A stretch of DNA of 64,000 nt from Myxococcales bacterium. Lineage in GTDB: Bacteria > Myxococcota > UBA727 > JABDBI01. A model generated the notes under the pieces. It searched no databases. It was not told the origin of the DNA and saw nothing but the letters and a program-made list of their open reading frames with translations. Each line of letters starts with the position of its first letter. Position 1 is the first letter of the stretch. Both the position numbers and the translations under genes were made by a program. Shown piece by piece: positions 18,602 to 28,811 of this stretch. The DNA lies in contig CP060221.1 in the NCBI GenBank assembly GCA_023898405.1, positions 1,317,501-1,381,500 on the forward strand. The letters run 5' to 3'.

Positions 18602-19756
18602 ATGAAAAAATATCTTAATATATATGCAGATATAAGAATTTTTTCAATACAAAAAAATATTGCAAAAAAAGATTTTGTTTTGGTTATTCCTGCTTTTAAA
18701 GAATCTGATGAATTTATAAAAAATTTAATTCATATAAAACAGTGTATTAGAGGTTCAATTTTGCTTGTTGTGGTGTTCAATCAGCCTGATGATTGCAGTG
18801 AAGATGAGCGCGTTATTAATCAAAATTGTTTGTCTGCCTTAAAAAGCTGCCAAGAGCTTGAAAAAACTTCGACATTCGAGGTTGTTATCTTAGGGCCCTA
18901 TGAGCTTGCTCGTTCAAAAGGGGTTGGTTTGGCACGAAAGATCGGTGCAGATTTTGCATTGAGGCTCATAGAGGAAAAAATTATTGCCACTCCCATAATT
19001 TTTTGTAGCGATGCGGATGCACTTCTCCCAAGAGATTACTTTGAGCGAGCCAAAAAAAGTTTTTGTAAGGAAAACTCTGCCTATGTCTATAATTTTTTTC
19101 ATCACAGACCTGAGTGTCAACAGCATGCGCTTGCCATTGAACTCTATGAGCAGCGACTAGACGCATATGTGGCAGGTCTTAGTTTGGCCAAATCTCCCTA
19201 CGCATTTCACAGCATTGGGAGCACCATTGCTATCAGCGCTGAGCACTACGCCATGGTTCGCGGTTTTCCGCCAATAGCAGCTGGAGAAGATTTTTATATT
19301 TTGAATAAATTAAAAAAAACAGGACATGTTCGTAATTTGAATGGCGATCCTATCATTTTATCTGCTCGCGTATCAGATAGGGTGGCTTTTGGCACCGGTC
19401 CTGCAATGGCTAAAATTCTTAAAAGCGATCCAAAAAGTGCTCCACTTTTTTATGATGAGAGAGTGTTTGAGTTGCTTGGTCAATTTTTAAAAGAAGTGGA
19501 GCGAGCATTGTTAGATGGAGATTTAGAGCTGAACAAAGTTTTTTCTAAAGAGATCGAACTTGCTTTTGAGCATGTTGGCGCTTCAAAAATCAAAAAAAAT
19601 CTCAAACAACGCAAAAATGAGCATGACCGCTTAAAGTCTTTTCACGATTATTTTGATGCCCTTCGCACTCTAAGATTTGTTCACTACCTGCGAGATAATT
19701 ATTTTCCCAATCGTAATTTTTATGATCAAAGGCCGCTTTTATCCTCGAGGACATAG
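18602..19756 (+). CDS. GT-A-fold glycosyltransferase-like protein
   Basis: The 384-residue soluble protein looks like a family-2-type glycosyltransferase. An N-terminal strand FVLVIPAFKESDEF (about 20-35) matches the nucleotide-binding start, a CSDADALLP motif (about 138-146) fits the metal-binding DxD, and GSTIAISAEHYAMVRGFPPIAAGEDFYI matches the acceptor-side region with an acidic catalytic residue. There is no membrane segment. The C-terminal 100 residues are helical and charged. It is 35 bp upstream of the deoxynucleoside kinase gene on the same strand. Donor and acceptor are unknown. Confidence 0.7.
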   Translation: MKKYLNIYADIRIFSIQKNIAKKDFVLVIPAFKESDEFIKNLIHIKQCIRGSILLVVVFNQPDDCSEDERVINQNCLSALKSCQELEKTSTFEVVILGPYELARSKGVGLARKIGADFALRLIEEKIIATPIIFCSDADALLPRDYFERAKKSFCKENSAYVYNFFHHRPECQQHALAIELYEQRLDAYVAGLSLAKSPYAFHSIGSTIAISAEHYAMVRGFPPIAAGEDFYILNKLKKTGHVRNLNGDPIILSARVSDRVAFGTGPAMAKILKSDPKSAPLFYDERVFELLGQFLKEVERALLDGDLELNKVFSKEIELAFEHVGASKIKKNLKQRKNEHDRLKSFHDYFDALRTLRFVHYLRDNYFPNRNFYDQRPLLSSRT

Positions 19757-19791
19757 AGTAATCTCTTGTGAAAATATGAGAGGATTACTAC

Positions 19792-20409
19792 GTGAGCAAA
19801 GAGAGAAAATATATTGCGGTTGCCGGCAATATGGGAGTAGGCAAAAGCACTCTCGTGCAATTTTTAACGGCTCAGTTTGGAGGTGAGCCTTTTTATGAGC
19901 CGGTTGATACCAATCCGTATTTTGCTCGTTTTTTTAGGGACATGAAACGCTGGTCCTTTCATTCTCAAATTTATTTTTTGACCCATAAATTTCGTATTCA
20001 TCAGCAGGTAGAAAAAAAATCCGGTTTGATTGTGGTGGATCGATCCATCTACGAAGATGCAGAAATTTTTGCTCGTGGTTTGTATAAAGCGCAAAAGATG
20101 ACCAAGAGTGAGTTTGAACTTTATTGGAGTTTATTTGATGCCATGTGCACAAGTCTTCGTCCGCCTGATGTATTGGTTTATTTGAAATGCGACATAAGCA
20201 CATTAAAGGAGCGCATCGCGAAACGAGGGCGCAAAGAAGAAAAATCAGTACCAGATGCCCACTTAAGACTTTTACAGCGGCGCTACGATGATTGGGTAAA
20301 GCGGATTAATTTTTGTGAAGTTATCACCATCAAAAACGATAATCTCGATTATATCGGTGATCAAGTGCACCAAGCTCATGTGATTGAGCGTTTATCAAAA
20401 TATCTGTAA
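19792..20409 (+). CDS. deoxynucleoside kinase
   Basis: This enzyme phosphorylates deoxynucleosides in nucleotide salvage. The 205-residue protein has the P-loop GNMGVGKS, the EPVD substrate contact, the DRSIYEDAEIF motif (the family's E/DRS) and the LID-like LKERIAKRGRKEE segment. This matches the dGK/dAK/dCK family of about 200-220 residues. The start is GTG at 19792 with GAGAGGA upstream. Which base it prefers cannot be told from the sequence. Confidence 0.9.
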   Translation: MSKERKYIAVAGNMGVGKSTLVQFLTAQFGGEPFYEPVDTNPYFARFFRDMKRWSFHSQIYFLTHKFRIHQQVEKKSGLIVVDRSIYEDAEIFARGLYKAQKMTKSEFELYWSLFDAMCTSLRPPDVLVYLKCDISTLKERIAKRGRKEEKSVPDAHLRLLQRRYDDWVKRINFCEVITIKNDNLDYIGDQVHQAHVIERLSKYL

Positions 20410-20445
20410 AAAAAGCCGTGCAACAAATATTCAAATTGAAAAACA

Positions 20446-21111
20446 CTAATATTCAATATAGTTTTTGATTTCAAAGAGCTTACGAGCATCGATGGATTCT
20501 TTTTTTCCTTTGGGAAGGGGAAAATCCAAACCCACCGCGCACAAGGCTATGGTGTGAGGGGCGCATAGAGAAGTTGCACCGTAGAGTTTATCACCCACAA
20601 TAGGGTGGCCCAAGTATTGCAGATGAACACGTATCTGATGCGTGCGACCAGTGATTGGTTGAGCCTCGATCAAGCAAAATTTTTCATTGATTTGTTTAAG
20701 AACATTGAAATGGGTGAGGGCGCTTTCACCCTCATCGCTGATAGTTTGAAAAGCCATTGGTCGAGTTTTTTTTCCTTTGGCATCAAATCGTTTGAGTTTT
20801 TTATCAACTGTAATTTTTTTAAACTCTGGTTTTCCCTCAACAATTGCCCAATAAGTTTTATGGACCAACCTTTTTTTAAAAGCATTTTCGAGGGCATGTT
20901 TAGCAAAAATAGAGCGCGCAAAAAGTGTGATACCTGAGGTCACTCGATCGAGTCTATGAACAGCATAAATGCTTTTTCCAAAACGATCGCGTACAAGATC
21001 GAGCAGAGTGGGGCGTACAACGCCAGGGCCTCCTACCACAGCAATATTGTGCGGCTTGAAAACCGCAACATGATGAGGCCCTTGCTGTAAAACAATAAGT
21101 TTAGTCTGCAT
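20446..21111 (-). CDS. RluA-family RNA pseudouridine synthase
   Basis: The 221-residue protein carries the catalytic HRLDRVTSGITLFA motif with the essential Asp and the family's GRTHQIRVHL motif, so it isomerises uridine to pseudouridine in rRNA or tRNA. There is no S4 domain at the N-terminus, as in the short RluA/TruC group. Its ATG overlaps the end of the upstream antiporter gene by 11 bases, which indicates translational coupling. The target uridine cannot be assigned. Confidence 0.9.
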   Translation of the reverse strand: MQTKLIVLQQGPHHVAVFKPHNIAVVGGPGVVRPTLLDLVRDRFGKSIYAVHRLDRVTSGITLFARSIFAKHALENAFKKRLVHKTYWAIVEGKPEFKKITVDKKLKRFDAKGKKTRPMAFQTISDEGESALTHFNVLKQINEKFCLIEAQPITGRTHQIRVHLQYLGHPIVGDKLYGATSLCAPHTIALCAVGLDFPLPKGKKESIDARKLFEIKNYIEY

Positions 21112-22414
21112 ATTTTTTATTGCTCATAAAAATAATATCCACTATGGCGAATAAAGCCAGCAAAGCTGGATAGTAAGAGTAGGGCAAAATATCAAAGCCA
21201 GATATTTGGCAAAGCCCTCCTGCTAATAATATTTGCGCACCATGAGGAATCACACCTTGCAACACGCAGCTGAAAACATCCAAAATACTGGCTGTTTTTC
21301 CTGGTTGGATAGCAAACTTGTCTGCCAATTTTTTGGCGATAGGCCCACTAAATAAAATTGCCACTGTGTTGTTGGCGATGCAAATATCCGTGATAGCAAC
21401 GCACACGGCGATTACCGCTTGAGCACTTTTCTTGCCAATGGCTAAGGGTGAAAGTTTTTTTAAGAGAAATTCGATTCCACCCTCTTTTGAAGCAATAGCT
21501 GCGAGACCTGCTATCAAAAATGTCACTAAGAAGACGTCGGTCATTGAAATAAAACCATCATAGATAATTTTGCCGACCTCAATGATTTGAAAATTTTCAC
21601 AGACTAAACCAATGAATATAGCAGCTACTATTCCTGCACTTAAAATGATGACCACGTGCACGCCAAAAACAGCGAGGGCCAGCACTAAAGCATAGGGCAA
21701 AATTTTTATTAAAGAAAAATCGCCGACATGGGCCTGACTTTCACCGCCTCCAGCAAAAAAGAGCAACGCAAAAACCAAAACCGCTGCGGGAAAGGCAATC
21801 CTGACGTTGACCGCCATTTTTTCTTTCATTTGACAGCCCTGTGTGCCAGTGGCTGCGATGGTTGTATCAGAGATTACGGAAAGATTATCGCCAAACATGG
21901 CTCCGCCGATAACGGTTGCCGCAACCAAGGGCAGATGAAGATTGAGGCTTTGGGATAAGCCTAGGGCTATGGGAATTATGGTAGAGATGGTTCCCATGGA
22001 AGTTCCCATGGAAAAAGAAATAAAGCATGAAATAAGAAAGAGACCAGGGAGCAAAAGATTATCGGGCAAAAGATAAAGACCTAAGTTTACAGTTGAATCT
22101 ACCGATCCTGTTGCTTGGGTGAGCGAGGAAAAAGCTCCCGCCAATAAAAAAATCAAGCACATTAAAATTACAGTGTTGTTGCCAATGCCATCGATAAAGT
22201 TATTGATGTGGTAGTGAAGATTTTTGTAGCCAATGATGAGCGCAACGAAGAAGCCAAAAAAAGCACAGCTGGGTGCTGGAAATTGGTAGAACGCCATTTG
22301 GTGACCATGATAACTAAACCAAATACCCGCGCTCATATAAATAAGCAAAAATGTGAAAAGCGGGAGCAGAGAAAGTCCGCCGAGTTTTGGTTTATCAGGC
22401 TCAGTTTGATTCAT
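21101..22414 (-). CDS. NhaC-type Na+/H+ antiporter family transporter
   Basis: This inner-membrane transporter has about eleven to twelve hydrophobic segments. Family features include FISFSMGTSMGTISTIIPIAL, GGAMFGDNLSVISDTTIAAT (the substrate-binding region of the NhaC/ion-transporter superfamily) and the late NNTVAILFSGPIAKKLA. Members exchange Na+ for H+ or carry amino acids or dicarboxylates. I start at ATG 22414, with GGGGAA 7 bases upstream; the longer frame adds an unlikely leader. It overlaps the pseudouridine synthase gene downstream. Substrate is uncertain. Confidence 0.85.
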   Translation of the reverse strand: MNQTEPDKPKLGGLSLLPLFTFLLIYMSAGIWFSYHGHQMAFYQFPAPSCAFFGFFVALIIGYKNLHYHINNFIDGIGNNTVILMCLIFLLAGAFSSLTQATGSVDSTVNLGLYLLPDNLLLPGLFLISCFISFSMGTSMGTISTIIPIALGLSQSLNLHLPLVAATVIGGAMFGDNLSVISDTTIAATGTQGCQMKEKMAVNVRIAFPAAVLVFALLFFAGGGESQAHVGDFSLIKILPYALVLALAVFGVHVVIILSAGIVAAIFIGLVCENFQIIEVGKIIYDGFISMTDVFLVTFLIAGLAAIASKEGGIEFLLKKLSPLAIGKKSAQAVIAVCVAITDICIANNTVAILFSGPIAKKLADKFAIQPGKTASILDVFSCVLQGVIPHGAQILLAGGLCQISGFDILPYSYYPALLALFAIVDIIFMSNKKYAD

Positions 22415-22503
22415 AAAAATATTCCCCATGATAAAAATATACAGATAAGCGTGTAGGGACACGACAAAAGATCACAGTATAATAAGAAAATTTTTAGGAT
22501 AAT

Positions 22504-22520
22504 ATGCGCGCAGGGCGCAT
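22504..22520. other. short GC-rich hairpin in intergenic gap
   Basis: A 6-bp stem (ATGCGC with GCGCAT) with a 5-base loop lies in the 268-bp gap between the divergent antiporter and lipid kinase genes. It has no T run. I see no other feature in this gap beyond likely promoters. Confidence 0.3.
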
Positions 22521-22682
22521 CATCATGGGATGAGCTGGTTTAATATTTCTGAAAAGTAAGCACTTCATAGGTTGGGAGACTAGCAGTGCAATTATTCAAG
22601 TCAAGCCCTACACAATCGGCCCTTAGGCTGAAATAGTGTCAGGCCTTTGAGTGCTTAATATTTATTGTAAAATGGAGTGACA

Positions 22683-23621
22683 ATGAAAAAATCGCTAGCT
22701 TTTATTATTAATCCTGCCTCCGCCTTTGGAAAGACAAAGAAAAAAATTAAGGCAATTCTTAAAGAAGTCAAAGAACAGCGAAGCGATGCTGAAATCTTTG
22801 AAACCTATCATCCGCTGCATGCCATTTCGCTCACCAAAGAAGCATTAAAAAACGGCAGTGAGCGTATTGTAGTAGTGGGGGGCGATGGAACTCTTAATGA
22901 AGTTGTGAATGGTTTCTTTGATCAAAATGGCGAACTTATCAATAAAAATGCATCATTAGCTATTATACCGAGCGGATCTGGATCTGACTTTGTGCGCAAT
23001 CTTCCACAAAAAGAAAACTTAAGTGAGGCGGTAGACTTTGCTATTAACGGACAAGAAAGTTTGTGCGATGTGGGCTTTATAGAAGCAAAAGATGCTAACA
23101 GCAAAAACATAAGTCGCTATTTTATCAATGTATCAAGCATTGGTCTGTCGGGACTTGTGGCTGGTTTCATGCGAACTACCACAAGGAAATTTGGCCCCAC
23201 AGCTGCATATTTTATGTCTACCGTAAAAGCTATTAAGGCGCTTGAGCCACAAACTATTGTTATAAGCGATGAGCATGGGGTAGAGAACATGATTCCCAAC
23301 TGTAGTTTAGTCAGTTTTGCTAATGGAAAATTTTATGGCAGCGGCATGAAAATAGCCCCCATGGCAAAGTTGGACGATGGTCTGTTTGATGTGATTGCCA
23401 TCAAGGACTTGAGTGTTGGGTTTTTTCTTATGAATGGCTACCGTGTTTATCAGGGAACTCATCTTGAGCTTGATAATGTCAATGTTAGTAAAGTAAGTTC
23501 ATGCTATGTACGTTCTTTGGGAAACACACCTGTTTACATAGAAACAGATGGGGAGTTATTTGCTCAACTGCCAGCTCAATTTTCTGTCAAAAAACGAATA
23601 CTAGCAGTCGTTAAAAGCTAA
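22683..23621 (+). CDS. diacylglycerol kinase-family lipid kinase
   Basis: The 312-residue protein has the DAGK catalytic motif VVGGDGTLNEVVNGF (about residues 61-75), preceded by an INPASAFGKTKKK nucleotide-binding start and followed by IIPSGSGSDFVRNL. This is the YegS/DgkB-type soluble lipid kinase, acting at the inner face of the membrane on diacylglycerol or a related lipid. ATG 22683 is preceded by GGAG with 5-base spacing; the in-frame GTG at 22677 overlaps that site. It appears to be a single-gene transcript. Confidence 0.9.
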   Translation: MKKSLAFIINPASAFGKTKKKIKAILKEVKEQRSDAEIFETYHPLHAISLTKEALKNGSERIVVVGGDGTLNEVVNGFFDQNGELINKNASLAIIPSGSGSDFVRNLPQKENLSEAVDFAINGQESLCDVGFIEAKDANSKNISRYFINVSSIGLSGLVAGFMRTTTRKFGPTAAYFMSTVKAIKALEPQTIVISDEHGVENMIPNCSLVSFANGKFYGSGMKIAPMAKLDDGLFDVIAIKDLSVGFFLMNGYRVYQGTHLELDNVNVSKVSSCYVRSLGNTPVYIETDGELFAQLPAQFSVKKRILAVVKS

Positions 23622-23706
23622 AGCGATTTTCAAGTTGTCCTACCTGCGAATATGCCGGATATTATCGCTCAGCGCTTATTAAAAAATATTTGAAGTTGAA
23701 CGTGCT

Positions 23707-24621
23707 CTAGTTTACGCCTACCATGTGACATTTTCCCTGGGCCCGAGCAAGCTCAATCTGTCTTTGTCGAGCTTTAGAGCTGGCAATCTGTTGAGCACTT
23801 CTTTTGTTGTGGCATTTGGGGCATGAAACACCTTTTACATAGAGCTCTGATTCCATATCCTTTTTGGTGATGGGATTTCTGCAGCCATGACACAAAAAAT
23901 AATTTCCTGGTTTCATGTCGTGATCAACAGTGACTCGATTATCAAAAACAAAGCACTCACCCAGCCAAAGGCTTTCACTTTTTGGGGTTTCTTCAAGATA
24001 TTTTAAGATGCCACCCTTTAAGTGATAAACCTCTTCAAAACCCATTTTTTTCATCAACGAGCTAGCCTTTTCACAGCGGATCCCGCCGGTGCACATCATA
24101 GCAATTTTTTTATGTTTTTTGGGATCCAGATTTTTTGTGACAAAGTCTGGAAATTCACGAAAAGTCTCGGTTTTGGGGTTGAGTGCGTTTTTGAAGCTTC
24201 CAAGCTCAACTTCATAGTTGTTACGGGTATCTATGACTACCACATCATCCTGAGAGATAATTTTATTCCATTGTTTGGGATCGACATAGGTGCCAACGAT
24301 TTCATTGGGATTGGCCTCTACTCTTCCTAAAGTAACAATTTCTTTTTTGAGTTTTACTTTCATACGGGGAAACGGATTTGAGCTTGCAAATGATTCTTTA
24401 TATTCAATACCTAAAAATCTTTTATCATCATCGATAAAACTCTTAAGTGCATCGATGGCATTACGGCTTCCCGCCACGGTTCCATTTATTCCTTCGCGAG
24501 CCAGTAAAAGCGATCCTTTTATCTGGTGCGATTCACAAAGCTCCATCAGTCTTGTGCGCAAGTAAACAAAGTCAGGAAGATCTGCAAATTTATAAAGAGC
24601 CGCAACAACTATCATAATCAT
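23707..24621 (-). CDS. trhO: tRNA uridine(34) hydroxylase
   Basis: TrhO (formerly YceA/UPF0176) makes 5-hydroxyuridine at wobble position 34 of tRNAs in an oxygen-dependent reaction. The 304-residue protein has an N-terminal ferredoxin-like domain ending [23 protein letters not shown], a rhodanese domain with the active Cys in [12 protein letters not shown], and a C-terminal zinc-binding-like tail with CHGCRNPI and CPKCH. The length is typical. Start M1 or the Met two codons later are equally possible. It lies 75 bp downstream of putA. Confidence 0.92.
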   Translation of the reverse strand: MIMIVVAALYKFADLPDFVYLRTRLMELCESHQIKGSLLLAREGINGTVAGSRNAIDALKSFIDDDKRFLGIEYKESFASSNPFPRMKVKLKKEIVTLGRVEANPNEIVGTYVDPKQWNKIISQDDVVVIDTRNNYEVELGSFKNALNPKTETFREFPDFVTKNLDPKKHKKIAMMCTGGIRCEKASSLMKKMGFEEVYHLKGGILKYLEETPKSESLWLGECFVFDNRVTVDHDMKPGNYFLCHGCRNPITKKDMESELYVKGVSCPKCHNKRSAQQIASSKARQRQIELARAQGKCHMVGVN

Positions 24622-24696
24622 TTATCCATAAGCTCAGGGATTTCTTTGTTCCCTAAGCCCTACTGTCTAGCAAATGCCAAGTTTACTGACAAGGCA

Positions 24697-27609
24697 TCAA
24701 ACAGATATCTGGGGAGTAAAACCACGCCTCATGGTGTTTTCGCTGATGACCTTAGCATCAACAAAATTGAGCAGATAATGAGGTCCTCCAGCCTTGATGC
24801 CCGTTCCGCTCATCTTAAAGCCTCCAAAGGGCTGGCGGTTGACCATAGCCCCTGTGCACTTTTGATTAATATACAGATTACCTACTCTGAATAGGGATTT
24901 AGCTTTGGCAATATTTTGTGGGCTTCGAGAAAACAAAGCCCCTGTAAGTGCAAAGCGAGTATTGTTAGCTACCATGAGCGCATGTTCGAGATCTTTTGCT
25001 TTATAGAGTGCTAAAATGGGTCCAAAAAGTTCCTCTTGCATAAGCCAATGGTTTTGGTCTTCAACCAAAAAAATAGCAGGTGGGACAAAAAAACCTAAAT
25101 TTTTATTTTCACCAATGTAGATGCTTTTAATTTTTTCATCTTCCCGCAACATTTTAATTTTTTCTTTTAGTCGCATCTGAGCTTCTTCATCAATAACAGG
25201 ACCCATGAAAGTCATTGGTAAAAGCGCACTGTCGACGATGATGCTTTGAGTTGCAGCTTTGATGCGATCAATAAATTGGTCTGCGATAGAGTTAAGAACA
25301 ATAACTTTTGAGGCGGCCGAACATTTTTGCCCAGCATAAGAAAAGGCGCTTTTTAGAACCCCAAATACTGCTTCATCTAAATCAGCATCATCATCAATAA
25401 TAATGGCATTTTTGCCACCCATCTCAGCAATCACTCTTTTCATTTGAACTTGCTCATGGGAAACATTGTGGGCCAAGCGTTCGATTTGATGACCTACTTC
25501 CATGCTACCGGTAAAACAGATGTTGGCGATTTCAGGATGAGCTACCAGATAAGGGCCAATCTCTTCGCCTTTGCTTGGTAAAAATTGTACAGAATCACTC
25601 AAAAAACCAGCTTCGATCATGCTCTGATAAAGAAAATAGGCGGTTGAGCATGATTGTTCTGCTGGTTTCATGATAATGGGATTACCGCAAACGTAGGCTG
25701 CCACGCTCATTCCGCACAGAATGGCGAGTGGAAAATTCCAAGGTGCGATAATAAGTGCAGGGCCTCTGGCCTGATAAACCAGGTTGTTTTCTTCGCCACC
25801 AACCTGACCAATTAGAGGTGGGTTTAGTTCAGTATCGGCACAAAGAGCATAATAACAACAAAAATCGATAGCTTCAGCTACATCTGCGTCGGCCTCAGCC
25901 CAAGTTTTACCAACCTCGTAGCAAATAAGTGCTGCCAGTTTGAAGCGGTCACGCTCCAAAATAATTGCCAAATTATTGAGGTGCCGCAAGCGCTCTTTGA
26001 TATCAAGAGTGCTCAGTCGAGAAAAACTTTTCACACTTTGTGCTACGGCATTGCTAGCATGCTCTTGAGTGGCCAAATCTATCTGAGCAATATCGATGGT
26101 GGTATCGCTTGGGCATCGAGTGGATAAGTTTTGATTTGATACATGTTTATCACCATTAATGATGATAGGGATTTTAATGGGAAATTGTTTTTTTATATCT
26201 TGAAGGGCCTGGGAGAAATTTTTTCGTACACTTGTTTGAGTAAAATCAAGCATGTGCTCGTTTTGAAATTTATTTTGTTTTTCATTTTGTGGTAACTCTT
26301 CGCCGTTAGGAGCTTGCAAAAGATATTCTTCGTTTTCATGATCATGCTGCTTTTTTTTCACAAAACTCATTTGTGAAGTATTTTCTAAAAGACGCCGAAC
26401 CAAATATGACATACCTGGAAGCATTTCACCGATCGGCATATAAAGACGTACATGGTGGCCTCTTTGTTGAAATACTTTGCGTTCAGATTCAGCCATACCG
26501 TAGAGCATTTGAATTTCATAATGGTTGATGGGTATGTTTTTATTTTTTGCGTAGGCTATAGCGTGGGCCAGCGAACGAATGTTGTGACTAGCGAAGCAAG
26601 GGCGCACAAACTCACTGTTATCCAAAAGAATTTTTGACAAAAATTCATAATTTTGATCAGTTTTAAATTTGTCTAAAAACACCGGGCATTCATGACCAAA
26701 CTGCTGAGCTTTTACTACCTCGTAATCCCAATAAGCTCCTTTTACCAAGCGAATACTGAATGGAGTTTTGCGTTGTTTGGCGATATCTATAAGCTCTGAA
26801 AGATGGCGCTTGGAATTTTTCAGATAGGCTTGAACGACAATTCCCAAATGAGGCCAACAGGAGAATTCATCTTCAAGAGCAATTTGGTGGAACAAGAGTG
26901 AGATTATTTCGTGGCTTTGATAGCTTTCCACATCAAAATTAATGAAGACATTGTTTGAGTGAGCGAGCTTAAGAAGAGGAATTACTTTTGATTTGAGCTG
27001 TTCAACAAAAAAATGCGGAGCTTCTTCTTTGAGATTGGGACAAAGAGCGGAGACCTTGATGGAAATATTGGGGGGCTCCTTGCTGGTGCAATCGAGTACT
27101 TTAGGAAGTTCCTTGATGAGATTTGTATAGTGATCAAGATAGAAATTTGCTTCTTCATTGCTCAAGGTTTTTTCGCCTAATAGATCGATGGTAAAGCTAA
27201 AACCTTGTTTGGCAAGCTTGCTCAGCTGCTTGGAGGCGCTGGCTAAATTTTCACCGATAATAAATTTTTGAGCCATTTCACAGACATTTTTTTTAATGAT
27301 CGAAGATGCCATGCCGCGTGCAAAAGAAAATGACGCTGCTTTGAAAGCAGTGCCCATCAATAATGGAATTTCACGATTTTTTTGCAGTAGATACTCTTCA
27401 ATATGTTTGCTTACCTGATCCTTGTCTGTGAGAACTGGGAGCACATCAACAAAGCGAAATAAATCAATTTTGAAATTGGGATCTTTCATAACCCAATCCA
27501 TCATTCGCCCAGTCCAATAATTTTTATCAAATAAACTTTCTTTTTCATTTTTTAGGGCAGCAAAAATCTCTTTGCCTTCTGTTAGCACTAATGGTTCAAA
27601 CTGATGCAT
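24697..27609 (-). CDS. putA: bifunctional proline dehydrogenase / P5C dehydrogenase
   Basis: PutA oxidises proline to glutamate in two steps. The 970-residue protein has a proline dehydrogenase barrel (about 150-430) with the FAD/substrate motif RLVKGAYWDYEV and the late RRLLENTSQM segment, then an aldehyde dehydrogenase domain (about 500-960) with PWNFPLAILCG, EMGGKNAIIIDDDAD and the catalytic Cys in YAGQKCSAAS. It is a compact form: it has neither the ribbon-helix-helix DNA-binding start nor a C-terminal extra domain, so it is unlikely to be self-regulating. GAGG is 7 bases before the ATG. No putP transporter gene is adjacent. Confidence 0.95.
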   Translation of the reverse strand: MHQFEPLVLTEGKEIFAALKNEKESLFDKNYWTGRMMDWVMKDPNFKIDLFRFVDVLPVLTDKDQVSKHIEEYLLQKNREIPLLMGTAFKAASFSFARGMASSIIKKNVCEMAQKFIIGENLASASKQLSKLAKQGFSFTIDLLGEKTLSNEEANFYLDHYTNLIKELPKVLDCTSKEPPNISIKVSALCPNLKEEAPHFFVEQLKSKVIPLLKLAHSNNVFINFDVESYQSHEIISLLFHQIALEDEFSCWPHLGIVVQAYLKNSKRHLSELIDIAKQRKTPFSIRLVKGAYWDYEVVKAQQFGHECPVFLDKFKTDQNYEFLSKILLDNSEFVRPCFASHNIRSLAHAIAYAKNKNIPINHYEIQMLYGMAESERKVFQQRGHHVRLYMPIGEMLPGMSYLVRRLLENTSQMSFVKKKQHDHENEEYLLQAPNGEELPQNEKQNKFQNEHMLDFTQTSVRKNFSQALQDIKKQFPIKIPIIINGDKHVSNQNLSTRCPSDTTIDIAQIDLATQEHASNAVAQSVKSFSRLSTLDIKERLRHLNNLAIILERDRFKLAALICYEVGKTWAEADADVAEAIDFCCYYALCADTELNPPLIGQVGGEENNLVYQARGPALIIAPWNFPLAILCGMSVAAYVCGNPIIMKPAEQSCSTAYFLYQSMIEAGFLSDSVQFLPSKGEEIGPYLVAHPEIANICFTGSMEVGHQIERLAHNVSHEQVQMKRVIAEMGGKNAIIIDDDADLDEAVFGVLKSAFSYAGQKCSAASKVIVLNSIADQFIDRIKAATQSIIVDSALLPMTFMGPVIDEEAQMRLKEKIKMLREDEKIKSIYIGENKNLGFFVPPAIFLVEDQNHWLMQEELFGPILALYKAKDLEHALMVANNTRFALTGALFSRSPQNIAKAKSLFRVGNLYINQKCTGAMVNRQPFGGFKMSGTGIKAGGPHYLLNFVDAKVISENTMRRGFTPQISV

Positions 27610-27862
27610 TGTGCAGCCTCAGGAATATTTTGGGTCAACAGATTATCAACATTGAGCAAGAGAAAATAAGTCCTGGTAAAATAAAAATACGCAACAAATA
27701 TCTGATGTTAAAATATAAAAAACACATCTTGATGCGTTGAAGATTTATGCAGTTAATGGTGGTTTTTCATGGTTTGTCTTGCGGTGTCAATGATGTAAAT
27801 AATTGGATTATTTTAAATGTTTATTTGATGATTAATTGATTTCTATAATATTGGGGAATTTT

Positions 27863-28720
27863 GTGAAAAAAACATCTTTATTGCTCTTATTTGGTTTTTT
27901 TACATATCCTGTTTTGGCAACAGATAATGAAGATGATTCTTCATCGGGATTTTTTTGCCCTTATGAACTCTACGGAACTACCACTAATGGGCCAGATGGA
28001 CCAAGCGATCTTTTAGGATTGAATCCTGATACAGGAGAGGGAAATCTTATTGCCACTATTTTTGGGAGTGGGATCCAAAGAGTGACAGGAATAGATTTTG
28101 ATAAATGGGGAAGACTCTATGGCGTGGGTGAAGATGCCAACGATAATAGTGTGCTTATTAGAATACAATGTAGAACAGGGCTCGCAACAATTATTGGACC
28201 AACAAATATCTCTCCAGGACAAGTCGTAACCGATATCAGTTTTGACTCACACAGTATATTGTGGGCCCATGTAGATGCTGGTCAAGGAGCTTCAAGCGAC
28301 CAGGTCGGAACTATCGATCTTCTTAGCGGCGCTTATACCTACGTGGGAGATACTTTGGTAAACGATAGCGGAAATGGTTTGAGCTTCGATTCGTCCGATG
28401 TTTTATTTCATGCAGGAAAATTAAATTTAAGCACGATAGATCAAAGCTCTGGTCTGGCTTTGGTTTTTGCTCCTTTGCAATTTAGTTTTCCAGCTGACAC
28501 CAACCCGAGAGTTCACGCTATGGACTTAAGACCAAGCACGGGCCTTATCTATGGGTCTTTAAATGATAAAGCTCAAGGACAAAATGCCACACCAGAAAAT
28601 TATTTAAGCATTGTAAATAAGAGCGGTGTAGTATCTTTTTTAACCGCTCCAGTGGTAACTGCTCCAGAAAATTTATCAGGAATTAGTTTTAATCCAAGAT
28701 ATAGAGGATGTTTTCCTTAA
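27863..28720 (+). CDS. exported beta-propeller-like protein, unknown
   Basis: The 285-residue protein begins with a clear Sec signal (KKTSLLLLFGFFTYPVLA, cut before TDNEDD). The mature part is made of repeated strand-rich segments such as LLGLNPDTGEGNLIATI, VTGIDFDKWGRLYGVGED, ISFDSHSILWAHVD and LSFDSSDVLFHAG. The pattern is that of YVTN/SMP30-like beta-propeller blades. I chose GTG 27863, with GGGGAA just upstream, over the TTG at 27836, because it places the basic residues at the start of the signal. A hairpin terminator follows. It precedes the TSP3 protein gene; both are exported. No function can be named. Confidence 0.7.
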   Translation: MKKTSLLLLFGFFTYPVLATDNEDDSSSGFFCPYELYGTTTNGPDGPSDLLGLNPDTGEGNLIATIFGSGIQRVTGIDFDKWGRLYGVGEDANDNSVLIRIQCRTGLATIIGPTNISPGQVVTDISFDSHSILWAHVDAGQGASSDQVGTIDLLSGAYTYVGDTLVNDSGNGLSFDSSDVLFHAGKLNLSTIDQSSGLALVFAPLQFSFPADTNPRVHAMDLRPSTGLIYGSLNDKAQGQNATPENYLSIVNKSGVVSFLTAPVVTAPENLSGISFNPRYRGCFP

Positions 28721-28741
28721 AATAAAAAATTATGTTTTTTT

Positions 28742-28767
28742 AAAAAACCACAATTGTGGTTTTTTTT
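28742..28767 (+). terminator. rho-independent terminator
   Basis: A perfect inverted repeat (AAAAAACCACAA with TTGTGGTTTTTT) ending in a T run lies 21 bases after the propeller gene. It is nearly symmetrical, so it could act in both directions. Confidence 0.8.
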
Positions 28768-28799
28768 GTATTTAATTTTAAAAAAGATTGATCGATTGG

Positions 28800-28805
28800 T
28801 TATAA
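28800..28805 (+). promoter_or_regulatory. possible -10 box for the TSP3 gene
   Basis: TATAAT occurs in an AT-rich stretch just 6 bases before the GTG at 28812. If used, the transcript would begin inside or just after that codon, which favours the later start at 28839. Confidence 0.3.
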
Positions 28806-28811
28806 TTTATA